DNA of 64,000 nt. Origin: Pseudomonadota bacterium (lineage in GTDB: Bacteria > Pseudomonadota > Gammaproteobacteria > Xanthomonadales > Rhodanobacteraceae). Where the stretch lies: contig JAFEFS010000099.1 of NCBI GenBank assembly GCA_018240465.1, positions 42,183-106,182 of the forward strand, read 5' to 3'. The notes below the pieces were generated by a model. That model did no database searches. It saw only the letters and a list, made by a program, of their open reading frames with translations, and was not told the DNA's origin. This document shows positions 45,829-54,302 of the stretch, in pieces; position 1 is the first letter of the stretch; every line of letters begins with the position of its first letter. Position numbers and translations under genes: made by a program.

Positions 45829-47673
45829 TTAGTGCAATTTTTCGGGTACATGAACGATTTCGCTCAGTTTCGATACGCCATTCTCATCGAAGGCCTCGAC
45901 CGCCACGTCGTAGGCGACACCGGCATTGAGCGCACGCAGGTCGAGCGTGGTGCCGCGAGCGGCGAATACCTGGTAGCAGAGGTTCAACCGATCCGGCTGC
46001 ACGCCCCAGCGCACGTTGTAGCCGACCGCGCCGCGCACCGGCTGCCAGTTCACGCGCAGCGCGCGTGCGTCGATGCGCTGCGCGCGCACTCGCGTCGGCG
46101 CGGCTGGCGCGCCGCCGCCGGCGTCGCCGAACACGCGCAGGTCGCTGATCGCCAGATGCGCGGCGCCGACGTGGCCATGCACGTAGCGCACGTAGCGCGC
46201 GCGCACCGGCTGCGGCAGTTGGAAATACGCGTTCGGCCGATCGCGGCGCGGCGGCTCGGTTTGCGCGAGCGCATCCCAGCGTTTGCCGTCGAGCGAGGAT
46301 TCGAGTTTGAATTCGGTGTAGACGTCGGGCGCGTCGCCGTAGCGACCCGACTCGTAGTCGGCGAAGTTCACCTGCACGGCGCGCAACGTTTTCGCAGCGC
46401 CAAGGTCGAGGGTCAAGGTCTGCCCCGCTTCGTTCTTTGCCGCGACCCAGAACGTGCGCGGGTTTTCGTCGCTGACATTGTCGGCGGAAAACTTCTCCAG
46501 CATCGACGAAGCGCTCGCATGTTTGCGGTAGGACAGCAGCATCCAGCCGGTGAACAACGCGTCGGGATCGGCGACTTTTCCTTCGGGCATGTAGTGCGGG
46601 AAATCGCCGAAGCGCGTGTCCACGCGCATCTGCCCATCGTCGGCGAATGCCGCCGGCCACAGGCCGATGCGCCGCTCGAACCGCCAGTTGTTGCCGATCC
46701 ATGCCGAGCCGGTGTTCCACCAATTGCCGAACTTGTCCCGGAACGTATTGCCATGACCCGCGCCTTCGACGAAGCCGCCGGGCTTGTAGCCGACCGGGTT
46801 GTACGGCGCGTACGCGAACGGGCCAAGCGGCGAGTCCGACACGTACGTGCCGGTCGCGTAGACGTTGTACTCGGTGCCCGGCGCGGCGTATTGCAGGTAG
46901 TAGCGGCCGCCGTGTTTGGTCATCCACGCGCCTTCGATGTACGAGGGATGATCCTCCTCGCCATGGTCGCGGCCGAAGCGCTCCCAGCCGTGGCGCGTCG
47001 GATCAAGGGTGAACAGCGCGCGCGGCTTGCCGACATAGGCGAAGCCGTGCGCGAGATCGACCTCGATGCCGAACAGCGGCAAGCGTTCGAACGAACCCCA
47101 ATACACGTACCAACGACCGTCGTCGTCCTTGAACAAATCCGGATCCCAGGGACCGGGCGCAATCCGATCGGGCGTTGGATCGCCGTTGTGCCACGCCGGC
47201 AGATCGCGGTCCCAGCCGGGCGGCACGGCATTCGGCAATTCGGGCGTGCGCCGGGTGAGGAAATCAAAATGGCCGTGCGCGGGATCGGTGGTCACGAGAA
47301 TGGGTTCAGGGGTCATCGTTGCACGCATCAGCAGCAGGCGCTGGCCATCGGAGGCCGCCGCCGGCGCGACCATGCTGTCGAACGGCCACCGGTTCGGCGT
47401 GATGAAGCTCCAGTCGAGCAGGTTGGTGGAACGCCAGTAGCCGTCGGCCAGACTCATGAACAGATAGTAGGCATCAGCGTGCGGCACGATGACCGGATCG
47501 GCGCCGGTGCGATAGGAAATCCGTTCGTTGAGCTGCTCGAAGTTGTAGCGATAGTCGACGTCGACCGGATTGGCATAGGTGCGCGCAGCGGGCGGGGTTT
47601 GCGCCGATGTCGCGACGCCTGCGCAGGCGAGCGCCAGTGCGCCGATCGTCGAAATGATCCTGGCTGCCTGCAT
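45829..47673 (-). CDS. Secreted glycoside hydrolase family 43 enzyme with F5/8C- and FN3-like domains
   Basis: A 614-residue secreted glycosidase. MQAARIISTIGALALACAGV begins a signal peptide (cleavage near TSAQ). The five-bladed-propeller catalytic part has the GH43-type acidic residues in RTGADPVIVPHADAYYLFM (Asp), GPWDPDLFKDDDGRWYVYWG (Asp) and SYIEGAWMTKHGGRYYLQYA (Glu). After residue 420 a coagulation-factor-type lectin-like domain (LTLDLGAAKTLRAVQVNFAD) precedes a fibronectin III-like C-terminus (RVRAQRIDARALRVNWQPVR). Probable substrates are arabinan, xylan or galactan; none is certain. It lies between amtB and ntrB, where nitrogen genes are usually adjacent, so it seems inserted into that cluster. 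The start at 47673 was chosen because the signal peptide begins there. Confidence 0.87.
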   Translation of the reverse strand: MQAARIISTIGALALACAGVATSAQTPPAARTYANPVDVDYRYNFEQLNERISYRTGADPVIVPHADAYYLFMSLADGYWRSTNLLDWSFITPNRWPFDSMVAPAAASDGQRLLLMRATMTPEPILVTTDPAHGHFDFLTRRTPELPNAVPPGWDRDLPAWHNGDPTPDRIAPGPWDPDLFKDDDGRWYVYWGSFERLPLFGIEVDLAHGFAYVGKPRALFTLDPTRHGWERFGRDHGEEDHPSYIEGAWMTKHGGRYYLQYAAPGTEYNVYATGTYVSDSPLGPFAYAPYNPVGYKPGGFVEGAGHGNTFRDKFGNWWNTGSAWIGNNWRFERRIGLWPAAFADDGQMRVDTRFGDFPHYMPEGKVADPDALFTGWMLLSYRKHASASSMLEKFSADNVSDENPRTFWVAAKNEAGQTLTLDLGAAKTLRAVQVNFADYESGRYGDAPDVYTEFKLESSLDGKRWDALAQTEPPRRDRPNAYFQLPQPVRARYVRYVHGHVGAAHLAISDLRVFGDAGGGAPAAPTRVRAQRIDARALRVNWQPVRGAVGYNVRWGVQPDRLNLCYQVFAARGTTLDLRALNAGVAYDVAVEAFDENGVSKLSEIVHVPEKLH

Positions 47674-47781
47674 GATTGGAGCCCGTGCGAAAGCATCATC
47701 ATCGCAGACTGCCTCCGGTTCCGCCGGAACATCCGCGGTGAAGCCGACGGCGCGACGCCGCCGGCTTGTTTCCCGCACCCA

Positions 47782-49254
47782 TCACATGTCGTAGGCCGAC
47801 TCGCCGTGCGAGCTGATGTCGAGGCCTTCGCGTTCCTCTTCCTCGGTCACGCGCAGACCGACGAGCAGGTCGGCGATCTTGAAGGCGACGAAGGCGACGA
47901 CCACGGTCAACACGATCGTGATGCCGACGGCCTTGGCCTGGATCAGCAGCTGTGCGCCGATGCCCGGATAGCCGCTCGTCATCTTGACCCAATCCTGCAC
48001 CGAGCCTGGACCGCCGAGCGAAGGCGAATTGAAGATGCCGGTCAACAGCGCGCCGCTGATGCCGCCGAGCGCGTGCACACCGAACACGTCGAGCGAATCG
48101 TCGGCCTTGATGAGCCGTTTCAGGCCGGTCACGCCCCACAAACAGATCACACCAGCGAGAAGACCGATCGCGAACGCACCTGGAATGCCGACGTTGCCCG
48201 CGGCCGGCGTGATCGCGACGAGGCCGGCGACCGCACCCGATGCCGCGCCGAGCATCGACGGCTTGCCCTTGTGAATCCACTCGGCGAAGGTCCACGACAG
48301 CACCGCGCAGGCGGTGGCGAGATAGGTGTTGATGAAGGCGAGACCCGCCGTGCCGTTCGCTTCGAGCGCCGAACCCGCGTTGAAGCCGAACCAACCGAAC
48401 CACAACAGCGAAGCGCCGATCATCGTCATCGTCAGGCTGTGCGGCTTGATCGCCTCGCGGCCATAGCCGACACGCTTGCCGAGCATGAACGCGCCGACCA
48501 GGCCGGCAAGGCCGGCGTTGATGTGCACTACGGTGCCGCCGGCGAAGTCGAGCGCGCCCATCTGCCAGATGTAGCCTGCCGTCGCGGTGACCGCATCGGC
48601 CTTGGCCGGGTCGGTGTACGCATCCGGGCCCTGCCAGAACCACACCATGTGCGCGACCGGCAGGTAGCTGAAGGTGAACCAGATCACCGCGAAGATCAGC
48701 ACCGCCGAGAACTTGATGCGCTCGACGATCGAGCCGAGGATCAGGCACACCGTGATCGCGGCGAACGTTGCCTGGAATGCGACGAAGACCAGTTCGTACA
48801 GTGGCGTCGCCTTCGAGAATGTCGCCGCCATCGAGAACGAGCCATCGGCCGGATTGAACGTGCCGTTGAGGAACAACCGCGAGAATCCGCCGAAGAACGC
48901 ATTGCCTTCGGTGAACGCCACGCTGTAGCCGTAGATGCACCAGAGCACGCTGATCAGCGAGAACACGACGAATACCTGCATCAGTACCGAAAGCATGTTC
49001 TTGGTGCGCACGAGGCCACCGTAGAACAGCGCGAGCGCGGGCACGCTCATCAGCAGCACGAGCGCGGTCGAGGTCAGCATCCAGGCGACATCGCCCTTGT
49101 TTGGCACCGGCGCCGGCGGCGCTGCCGCGGCGGGCGCGGCAGCCTGCGCCGCCTCCTGCGCGAAACCGTGCTGCGCGAGCAACAGTGCAACCGCGCCGCC
49201 GCCCAGCGCGGCAAGGATCGGGAGGAATCGCCGGTAGTCCATCGAAGTGTGCAT
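47782..49254 (-). CDS. amtB: Ammonium transporter AmtB
   Basis: AmtB is a trimeric inner-membrane ammonium channel, blocked by GlnK. From the ATG at 49254 the protein has 490 residues: a cleavable signal peptide (RRFLPILAALGGGAVALLLA) then eleven or so helices. The twin-histidine pore residues are in GGTVVHINAGLAGLVGA and GVHALGGISGALLTG; ALALFYGGLVRTKNML and ASLLWFGWFGFNAGSAL are signature helices. An alternative ATG at 49335 overlaps the glnK stop (ATGA) and would add 27 residues, but this leader is a dispersed repeat, so I place the start after it. The glnK-amtB order is canonical. Confidence 0.94.
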   Translation of the reverse strand: MHTSMDYRRFLPILAALGGGAVALLLAQHGFAQEAAQAAAPAAAAPPAPVPNKGDVAWMLTSTALVLLMSVPALALFYGGLVRTKNMLSVLMQVFVVFSLISVLWCIYGYSVAFTEGNAFFGGFSRLFLNGTFNPADGSFSMAATFSKATPLYELVFVAFQATFAAITVCLILGSIVERIKFSAVLIFAVIWFTFSYLPVAHMVWFWQGPDAYTDPAKADAVTATAGYIWQMGALDFAGGTVVHINAGLAGLVGAFMLGKRVGYGREAIKPHSLTMTMIGASLLWFGWFGFNAGSALEANGTAGLAFINTYLATACAVLSWTFAEWIHKGKPSMLGAASGAVAGLVAITPAAGNVGIPGAFAIGLLAGVICLWGVTGLKRLIKADDSLDVFGVHALGGISGALLTGIFNSPSLGGPGSVQDWVKMTSGYPGIGAQLLIQAKAVGITIVLTVVVAFVAFKIADLLVGLRVTEEEEREGLDISSHGESAYDM

Positions 49255-49280
49255 GGTGAGAATTCCGGAAAATTTGAAAG

Positions 49281-49328
49281 TGCGGCCACCGATGGCCGCT
49301 TTTTGATCTTCGCGATCAAGGACGAGCG
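49281..49328. repeat. Dispersed intergenic repeat, copy 3 (TTGATCTTCGCGATCAA type)
   Basis: A hairpin GCGGCCACCGATGGCCGC-like block is followed by TTTTTGATCTTCGCGATCAA and GGACGA. The core TTGATC..GATCAA is a perfect 6-bp stem and matches the copies at 19.7 and 28.6 kb. Here it lies in the short spacer between glnK and amtB, and is potentially translated if amtB begins at the overlapping ATG at 49335. Confidence 0.65.
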
Positions 49329-49331
49329 CAC

Positions 49332-49670
49332 TCATAAAGCATCCTTTCCGGCTTCGCCGGTGCGGATGCGCAGCGCCTGTTCGACCGGGCTGACGAAAAT
49401 CTTGCCGTCGCCGATCTTGTCGGTGCGCGCGCCGGCGATGACCGCGTCGAGCGCAGGCTCGAGCAGTTCATCGGGCACGACCGCCTCGATCTTGATCTTC
49501 GGCAACAGGTCGACGACGTATTCCGCGCCGCGGTAGAGCTCGGTATGTCCCTTCTGCCGCCCGTAGCCCTTGACTTCGGTGACGGTGAGGCCCGACACGC
49601 CGGCCTGAGTCAGTGCTTCGCGCACCTCCTCGAGCTTGAACGGCCGGATGATTGCGGTGATGAGTTTCAT
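49332..49670 (-). CDS. glnK: Nitrogen regulatory PII protein GlnK
   Basis: PII proteins sense 2-oxoglutarate, ATP and glutamine, and control AmtB and NtrB. The 112-residue protein has the standard start MKLITAIIRPFKLEEVREAL, the T-loop with the uridylylation site Tyr51 in HTELYRGAEYVVDLLPK, and the C-terminal VSPVEQALRIRTGEAG. Lying directly before amtB it is best called GlnK. It is preceded by the torF porin gene on the same strand, suggesting a torF-glnK-amtB operon, and it overlaps a possible amtB start. Confidence 0.95.
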   Translation of the reverse strand: MKLITAIIRPFKLEEVREALTQAGVSGLTVTEVKGYGRQKGHTELYRGAEYVVDLLPKIKIEAVVPDELLEPALDAVIAGARTDKIGDGKIFVSPVEQALRIRTGEAGKDAL

Positions 49671-49688
49671 GCTGCCTCCTCGTGTGGA

Positions 49689-50450
49689 TCAAAAGGTCTT
49701 GGCCAGGGATACGACGCCGGTGGAACGCCCCTGGAAAGTGCCGTCCGGAAACGTGTAGACGGCCTTGTCCGCATTGGTGTCGTAGTACGCGACCGCGAGC
49801 GACCAGCCGCCGTCGAAATTCTTGGTCACACCGAGCTTGTAGTCGGTGTAGCTTGCCGCGCTGAAACCGTCGACCTTCTGCCGGCCGATGTGCGCATTGA
49901 CTACCCAGGTTGGCACGAACTCGTAGTTGGCCGACAGGTCGAGATAGCCCGAGTGCTTGGTGCCGGCGAAGCCGAACAGGTTGGTGAAGGTGTGCGAGTA
50001 CTTGAGCGAGACGAAGCTGTAGCTCAGCGCGACATAGCCTTCCAGCGTGTACGGCAGCTTGTAGCCGACGTTCTTCGGAAAGTCACCCGGGTAGTAGTAC
50101 TCGTACAGGCCGACGTCGAGGCCGATCGTGTCGGCGATCTTGGTGCGGTAGCCGGCGTAGAGGTCGACTTCGAGGCTGGACGAAACCGCCGAAGTGTAGT
50201 CGTGCAGCCAGTTTATGTTGCTGCCCCACGCACCGGCGTAGAAACCCGAGGCGTGGTCGACTTCGATGCCGGCCTGCAGCGCCGGTTCGGTATTGGTCTG
50301 GGTCAGGCCGCGGAAGATGTAGTCGTTGGCGATCGACACCGAACCGGGAAAGGTCCAGTCCGGAGTCGGCGCGGCGGTGGGTTCATCGGCGTGCGCCCTG
50401 GCCGAAAGCAGGGCGGCGGAAAGGATCGCGAGGGTCAGGCGGGTCTTCAT
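49689..50450 (-). CDS. TorF-family putative outer-membrane porin
   Basis: A 253-residue outer-membrane beta-barrel protein of the TorF-type family (conserved in proteobacteria, role unknown). MKTRLTLAILSAALLSARAH is the signal peptide, cleaved near HADE. Diagnostic sequence is FPGSVSIANDYIFRGLTQTN near residue 35 and AGAWGSNINWLHDYTS. Alternating amphipathic strands lead to a C-terminal aromatic (SLAKTF). Such genes often sit next to glnK-amtB, and this one is 18 bases upstream of glnK. The ATG at 50450 is preferred to the adjacent GTG. It may be NtrC-regulated, but I see no sigma-54 site just upstream. Confidence 0.88.
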   Translation of the reverse strand: MKTRLTLAILSAALLSARAHADEPTAAPTPDWTFPGSVSIANDYIFRGLTQTNTEPALQAGIEVDHASGFYAGAWGSNINWLHDYTSAVSSSLEVDLYAGYRTKIADTIGLDVGLYEYYYPGDFPKNVGYKLPYTLEGYVALSYSFVSLKYSHTFTNLFGFAGTKHSGYLDLSANYEFVPTWVVNAHIGRQKVDGFSAASYTDYKLGVTKNFDGGWSLAVAYYDTNADKAVYTFPDGTFQGRSTGVVSLAKTF

Positions 50451-50620
50451 CACGTAGGTCTCCAGTAACGTCGGGGAAAGAAAGCGTGTGCGCCGCGAAC
50501 GACGCGTTTTCCGTCCCGCCCCCAGCCCTGCGTTTTTTTCGCCTCGGCTGCCTTTTTGCAGACAACACTCAACCCTGAGCGTGAGTACTCAATCTCCAGA
50601 AATGAACTTGTATACTTTTT

Positions 50621-50690
50621 CCTTCCTTCTCCCGCCCGGAGAAGGCGCCCGCCGAGGGGCGGATGCGGGTTCGACCGTCGCCAGCCGAAC
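50621..50690. repeat. CTTCTCCC/GGATGCGGG intergenic repeat unit
   Basis: A CCTTCTCCCGCCCGGAGAAGG hairpin-like stretch (broken here for length: CCTTCTCCCG then CCCGGAGAAGG) continues into CGCCCGCCGAGGGGCGGATG. It resembles the units that form the bioB-bioF inverted repeat, and lies between torF and glnA. Confidence 0.55.
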
Positions 50691-50692
50691 CC

Positions 50693-50721
50693 TTGCCCCT
50701 ATCCCGGCGGGATAGGGGCAA
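50693..50721 (-). terminator. Hairpin terminator of glnA
   Basis: TTGCCCCTATCCC, loop GGC, GGGATAGGGGCAA: a perfect 13-bp stem placed five bases beyond the glnA stop codon on the minus strand. No U-tract follows, but the location and strength argue for termination or 3'-end protection. Confidence 0.8.
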
Positions 50722-50725
50722 TCGC

Positions 50726-52132
50726 TCAGATCGAGTAGTACATCTGGTACTCGACCGGGTGCGTCGCCGCACGGAACTTCGACACTTCACCCATCTTCAA
50801 TTCGATGTAGGCATCGATGAAGTCGTCGCTGAACACGCCGCCGGCCTTGAGGAAGGCGCGATCCTTGTCCAGCGCCTCGAGTGCCTGGTCGAGCGAGTGG
50901 CACACGGTCGGGATCAGCTTCTCCTCTTCCGGCGGCAGATCGTACAGATCCTTGTCCGCGGGCGCGCCCGGATCGATCTTGTTGAGGATGCCGTCGAGGC
51001 CGGCCATCATCAGCGCGGTGAAGGTGAGGTAGCCGGTGTTCATCGGATCGGGGAAGCGCAGCTCGATGCGGCGTGCCTTCGGCGAGTGCACGAACGGGAT
51101 GCGGCACGAGGCCGAGCGGTTGCGCGCCGAGTAGGCGAGCATTACCGGCGCTTCGAAGCCCGGCACGAGGCGCTTGTAGCTGTTCGTGGTCGAGTTGGTG
51201 AAGGCGTTGATCGCACGCGCGTGCTTGAAGATGCCGCCGATGTAGTACAGCGCGGTTTGCGAAAGGCCGCCGTACAAATCGCCCGCGAACAGGTTCGTGC
51301 CGCCCTTGGCCAGCGATTGGTGCACGTGCATGCCGGAACCGTTGTCGCCGACGATCGGCTTCGGCAGGAAGGTCGCGGTCTTGCCGTTCTGGTGGGCCAC
51401 GTTCTTGATGACGTACTTCATCGTCAGCAGTTCGTCGGCCTTCTTCGTCAACGTGTTGAACCTGGTGCCGATCTCGCACTGGCCGGCAGTCGCGACTTCG
51501 TGATGATGCACTTCGATCGTCAGGCCGCAGGCTTCGAGCACCTTGCACATCTCGCTGCGCAGGTCCTGCAGCGAATCAACCGGCGGCACCGGGAAATAGC
51601 CACCCTTGACGCCCGGACGATGGCCGGAATTGCCGCCATCGAACTTGTCGTTCGTGCTCCACGCGGCCTCTTCGGAATTGATCTCGAAGCTGGCGCCCTG
51701 CATGTCGTTCTTGTAGCGCACCGAGTCGAAGATGAAGAATTCCGGCTCCGGGCCGAAGAACGCGGTGTCGGCGATGCCCGAGGACTTCAGGTACGCTTCG
51801 GCGCGCTTGGCCACCGAGCGCGGGCAGCGCGTATAGGCCTGCATCGTCGACGGCTCGAGCACGTCGCAGGTGAGGATCACGGTCGGATCGGCGGCGAACG
51901 GATCGAGGATCGCGCTGTCCGGATCGGGCATCAACACCATGTCGGAATCGTTGATCCCCTTCCAGCCCGCGATGCTGGAGCCGTCGAACATCTTGCCGTC
52001 CTCGAACAGGCTTTCGTCGATGGCCTTGGCCGGAAAGGTAACGTGATGCTGCTTGCCGAGCATGTCGGCGAAGCGCAGGTCGACGAACTCGACTTTGTTG
52101 TCTTTGACGAACTGGGTGAAGCTGGAGGACAT
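50726..52132 (-). CDS. glnA: Glutamine synthetase type I
   Basis: GlnA makes glutamine from glutamate and ammonia. From the ATG at 52132 ([20 protein letters not shown]) the protein has 468 residues, standard for type I. Signatures include [16 protein letters not shown], the metal/ATP-binding [22 protein letters not shown], and the [11 protein letters not shown] block. Tyr397 in [11 protein letters not shown] is the adenylylation site controlled by GlnE. A longer upstream frame is excluded because a sigma-54 promoter lies inside it. The gene has its own promoter and a strong terminator, so it is monocistronic and likely NtrC-activated. Confidence 0.97.
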   Translation of the reverse strand: MSSSFTQFVKDNKVEFVDLRFADMLGKQHHVTFPAKAIDESLFEDGKMFDGSSIAGWKGINDSDMVLMPDPDSAILDPFAADPTVILTCDVLEPSTMQAYTRCPRSVAKRAEAYLKSSGIADTAFFGPEPEFFIFDSVRYKNDMQGASFEINSEEAAWSTNDKFDGGNSGHRPGVKGGYFPVPPVDSLQDLRSEMCKVLEACGLTIEVHHHEVATAGQCEIGTRFNTLTKKADELLTMKYVIKNVAHQNGKTATFLPKPIVGDNGSGMHVHQSLAKGGTNLFAGDLYGGLSQTALYYIGGIFKHARAINAFTNSTTNSYKRLVPGFEAPVMLAYSARNRSASCRIPFVHSPKARRIELRFPDPMNTGYLTFTALMMAGLDGILNKIDPGAPADKDLYDLPPEEEKLIPTVCHSLDQALEALDKDRAFLKAGGVFSDDFIDAYIELKMGEVSKFRAATHPVEYQMYYSI

Positions 52133-52169
52133 GACGATTCCCTTGGTTGAATAGTTGTGACGAAAATAA

Positions 52170-52185
52170 AGCAATCTGGATGCCA
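52170..52185 (-). promoter_or_regulatory. Sigma-54 promoter of glnA
   Basis: On the minus strand TGGCAT, five bases (CCAGA), then TTGCT, matching the -24/-12 consensus TGGCAC-N5-TTGCW with one difference and exact spacing. It lies about 40 bases upstream of the glnA start. With ntrBC in the same window, NtrC activation is likely. Confidence 0.85.
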
Positions 52186-52255
52186 ACGATGAAAACTCTT
52201 TTGTAATCAAGAGGCATGGCCACCGAAAATCGTAACGCAGCACGAATTCGCACTA

Positions 52256-52288
52256 TTTTGATGCAACGTCTCCAAATATGCACCAAAA
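52256..52288 (-). promoter_or_regulatory. Candidate NtrC binding site (enhancer) upstream of glnA
   Basis: TTTTGATGCA and TGCACCAAAA form an imperfect 10-bp inverted repeat separated by 13 bases. Its TGCACC/TGCA half-sites resemble NtrC boxes and it lies roughly 70-105 bases upstream of the sigma-54 promoter, a usual enhancer position. A second palindrome, CGAATTCG within GCACGAATTCGCAC, lies 5 bases to its promoter side. Spacing differs from the enteric consensus, so this is tentative. Confidence 0.45.
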
Positions 52289-52396
52289 TCGTAGATCGCG
52301 GCGCCGCCCCAGGTCGCGGAAACTGCGCATGCAACGCCGCCACCGACACGGATATGCTGTCCCGGGGTCGAACCACACCACGCACAAGGAGTCGCA

Positions 52397-52918
52397 ATGA
52401 AATTTCGTCATACCGCCCTCGCTGCCCTGATCTTCGCCGCCGGAATCGGCGTCGGTTTCGCCGGACAGAAGAAGCTCGAAACGTCACTGTTCCAGGGCAA
52501 GTCCAAGCAGGAGGCCGCACGTGCCCTGCTCGACGCCGCCCGTGCGCAGGCGGGCGACGGCAGTTGGGAACGCATCGCAATCGGCCGCGTCTATTACCTC
52601 GGCGGCATGAAGGCCGAAGGTCAGGCGATTTTCGACGACGTACTGAACAAGAAGCACAAGCCTAGCGACGAGTTCCGCGTCGCGCGCGTCTACCGCGAAG
52701 CCGGCGAATGGGCCAAGGCCAAGCCGCTGTTCGACAAATACACGCAGGCCAATCCGGAAGATGAGAAGGAAATCGCCGAAGTCGGCGCGTACTATCTGAT
52801 GAACGGCGACCGTGCGGCGGCCGAGGACCTGTTCGGTCGCTCGTTCCATCTTGCCGCCGAACTGTGGGCCACCGTCGCCGCCGCAGGCGGCTATCTCAAC
52901 GTGGCGCCGCAGGAGTAA
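52397..52918 (+). CDS. Small TPR-like exported or membrane-anchored protein
   Basis: A 173-residue protein. The N-terminus MKFRHTALAALIFAAGIGVG is a signal peptide or membrane anchor (no clear cleavage site after FAGQKK). The rest is helical and TPR-like, for instance WERIAIGRVYYLGGMKAEGQ and FRVARVYREAGEWAKAKPLF, suggesting a periplasmic scaffold. I recognise no named family. It diverges from glnA and converges with the TPR-hydroxylase gene, from which it is separated by a large palindrome. Confidence 0.72.
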   Translation: MKFRHTALAALIFAAGIGVGFAGQKKLETSLFQGKSKQEAARALLDAARAQAGDGSWERIAIGRVYYLGGMKAEGQAIFDDVLNKKHKPSDEFRVARVYREAGEWAKAKPLFDKYTQANPEDEKEIAEVGAYYLMNGDRAAAEDLFGRSFHLAAELWATVAAAGGYLNVAPQE

Positions 52919-52924
52919 CCGCGT

Positions 52925-52986
52925 CACTGCCCGGTGCTCCTGGCCCCTCTCTTTGAAAGGAGAGGGAGCCCCGATGCCGGGCAGTG
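52925..52986. terminator. Large palindromic terminator-like hairpin between convergent genes
   Basis: Outer arms CACTGCCCGG and CCGGGCAGTG are perfect complements; inside, CCTCTC and GAGAGG form a second stem around TTTGAAAG. The element fills the gap between the stop codons of two convergent genes. Its CCCCTCTC.. core resembles the GGAGAGGG words of the bioB-bioF repeat. Confidence 0.7.
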
Positions 52987-54294
52987 TCAGCTGTTGATAC
53001 CCGCCGCGCGATTGAAATCGCCGATCGCGCCGACCAGCAGGGTGACTGCGTCGCGTTCGACCTCGCTGAGGTAGGGGTTCCAGCAATCCATCAGCATGAC
53101 CACGCGCGTGGACGCACCGCGGTTCCACGCCTCGTGCTCGAACGTGTCGTCGAAGGTGAAACACTCGCCTTCGCGCCACTCGCGCTTTTCGCCGCCGACG
53201 ACGATGGCGCAATCCTCGGGCACGATCAGCGGCAGGTGGGTGACCAGGCGCGTGTTGGTCACGCCGCGATGCGGCAGGATGTGCGTGCCCGGCGTGAGCA
53301 GCGAAAAGCAGATTTCCGGCGCGTGTTCGCGAATGCGCACCAGCGGCAGCGAATCGAGGATCGCTGCGGTGCGCGGGCACCGCGCGCAATTTTCGTCGAT
53401 GCGCTCGCCGTGGCGATGAAAGAAGAATGCGTCCCAGGCGGGCGGTGCTTCCGCGCCGGCGAGCTGGTCACCGACCCGGTCGAGCGCGTTCGTGCCGAGG
53501 AACGGCGCGATGCCTGCCTCGTCGCGCAGCACCTCGTGCAGTTCGGCGCGGATCACGCCGACGTTTTCCTCCAGCGCGGCATACCACGGAAACAGCGCGC
53601 GATCGAAATACGGCGGCGTTGGCAGGCCCGGGAAATAGAGAAATTTCGGCCGCTGGCGTGGATCGGGCCAATCGGCCGACGCTTCGCCGAGATAGATGGC
53701 GAGGCAGCGCTGGACGCGCGCAAGCGCGGCGTCGCCGTGTTGCGTGCGCAGAGGTTCGAGCACCTCGGCGAAGATCGCGCGGCGATGGCGATCGACGAAA
53801 TCCATCGCCTGCAGCACGCGTTCGCGCATTGCCGGCGGCGTGCTCTCCTCGCTGAGCCAGAGACCCTGCGCCTGCGCGGCAACGATGGCCCCGAAGTACT
53901 GCATCGTCGCCTCGCGCACGCGGCCGGCGCGTTCGTGGATCTGGGCGAGAAACAGGCGCGCGCGGAACGCGCCGGGATCGAGACGGATCGAGGCCTCCAG
54001 TGCGGCCGTCGCGGCTTCGCCCTGGCCCGCGGCGAGGCGCGCGAAACCGAGGTTCTTCCATGACTCGGCATTGTCCGCGTCGCGTGCGAGCGCACGCTCG
54101 AGCAACTCGATCGCCTGCGCCGGGCGCCCATCGACGAGGGCGCGTTGGGCGAGATAGTTCAGCGACTCGGCATGGCCGGGATCCTGCGTCAGCACGAGCG
54201 CGAACGCCGCGTCGGCCTCCGCGTAGCGCCCCGCCTCCACGGCGGCGCGGGCGCGCTGCAGCTGCGCGTCGGCCTGCGTATCGTGCGTCGTCAT
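52987..54294 (-). CDS. TPR-aspartyl/asparaginyl beta-hydroxylase fusion
   Basis: A 435-residue protein. Residues 10-140 hold three or so TPR units (AESWKNLGFARLAAGQGEAA, FRARLFLAQIHERAGRVREA); residues 215-410 form an aspartyl/asparaginyl beta-hydroxylase. The iron ligands follow the AspH pattern, with His342 in ILPHRGVTNTRLVTHLPL (HxG, no acidic ligand) and His387 in FDDTFEHEAWN, and Arg397 in STRVVMLMD for 2-oxoglutarate. No signal peptide is seen, so it may act in the cytoplasm. Start at 54294 chosen because residues upstream are low-complexity Arg-rich. It forms an operon with the TPR protein gene 8 bases upstream; the substrate is unknown. Confidence 0.87.
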   Translation of the reverse strand: MTTHDTQADAQLQRARAAVEAGRYAEADAAFALVLTQDPGHAESLNYLAQRALVDGRPAQAIELLERALARDADNAESWKNLGFARLAAGQGEAATAALEASIRLDPGAFRARLFLAQIHERAGRVREATMQYFGAIVAAQAQGLWLSEESTPPAMRERVLQAMDFVDRHRRAIFAEVLEPLRTQHGDAALARVQRCLAIYLGEASADWPDPRQRPKFLYFPGLPTPPYFDRALFPWYAALEENVGVIRAELHEVLRDEAGIAPFLGTNALDRVGDQLAGAEAPPAWDAFFFHRHGERIDENCARCPRTAAILDSLPLVRIREHAPEICFSLLTPGTHILPHRGVTNTRLVTHLPLIVPEDCAIVVGGEKREWREGECFTFDDTFEHEAWNRGASTRVVMLMDCWNPYLSEVERDAVTLLVGAIGDFNRAAGINS

Positions 54295-54302
54295 CGTCGC
54301 GT

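Noticed and set aside
50560..50590. GGCTGCCTTTTTGCA as a plus-strand sigma-54 promoter
   Set aside because: Only GG and TTGCA fit the consensus, and nothing is transcribed in that direction from there; torF lies on the other strand.
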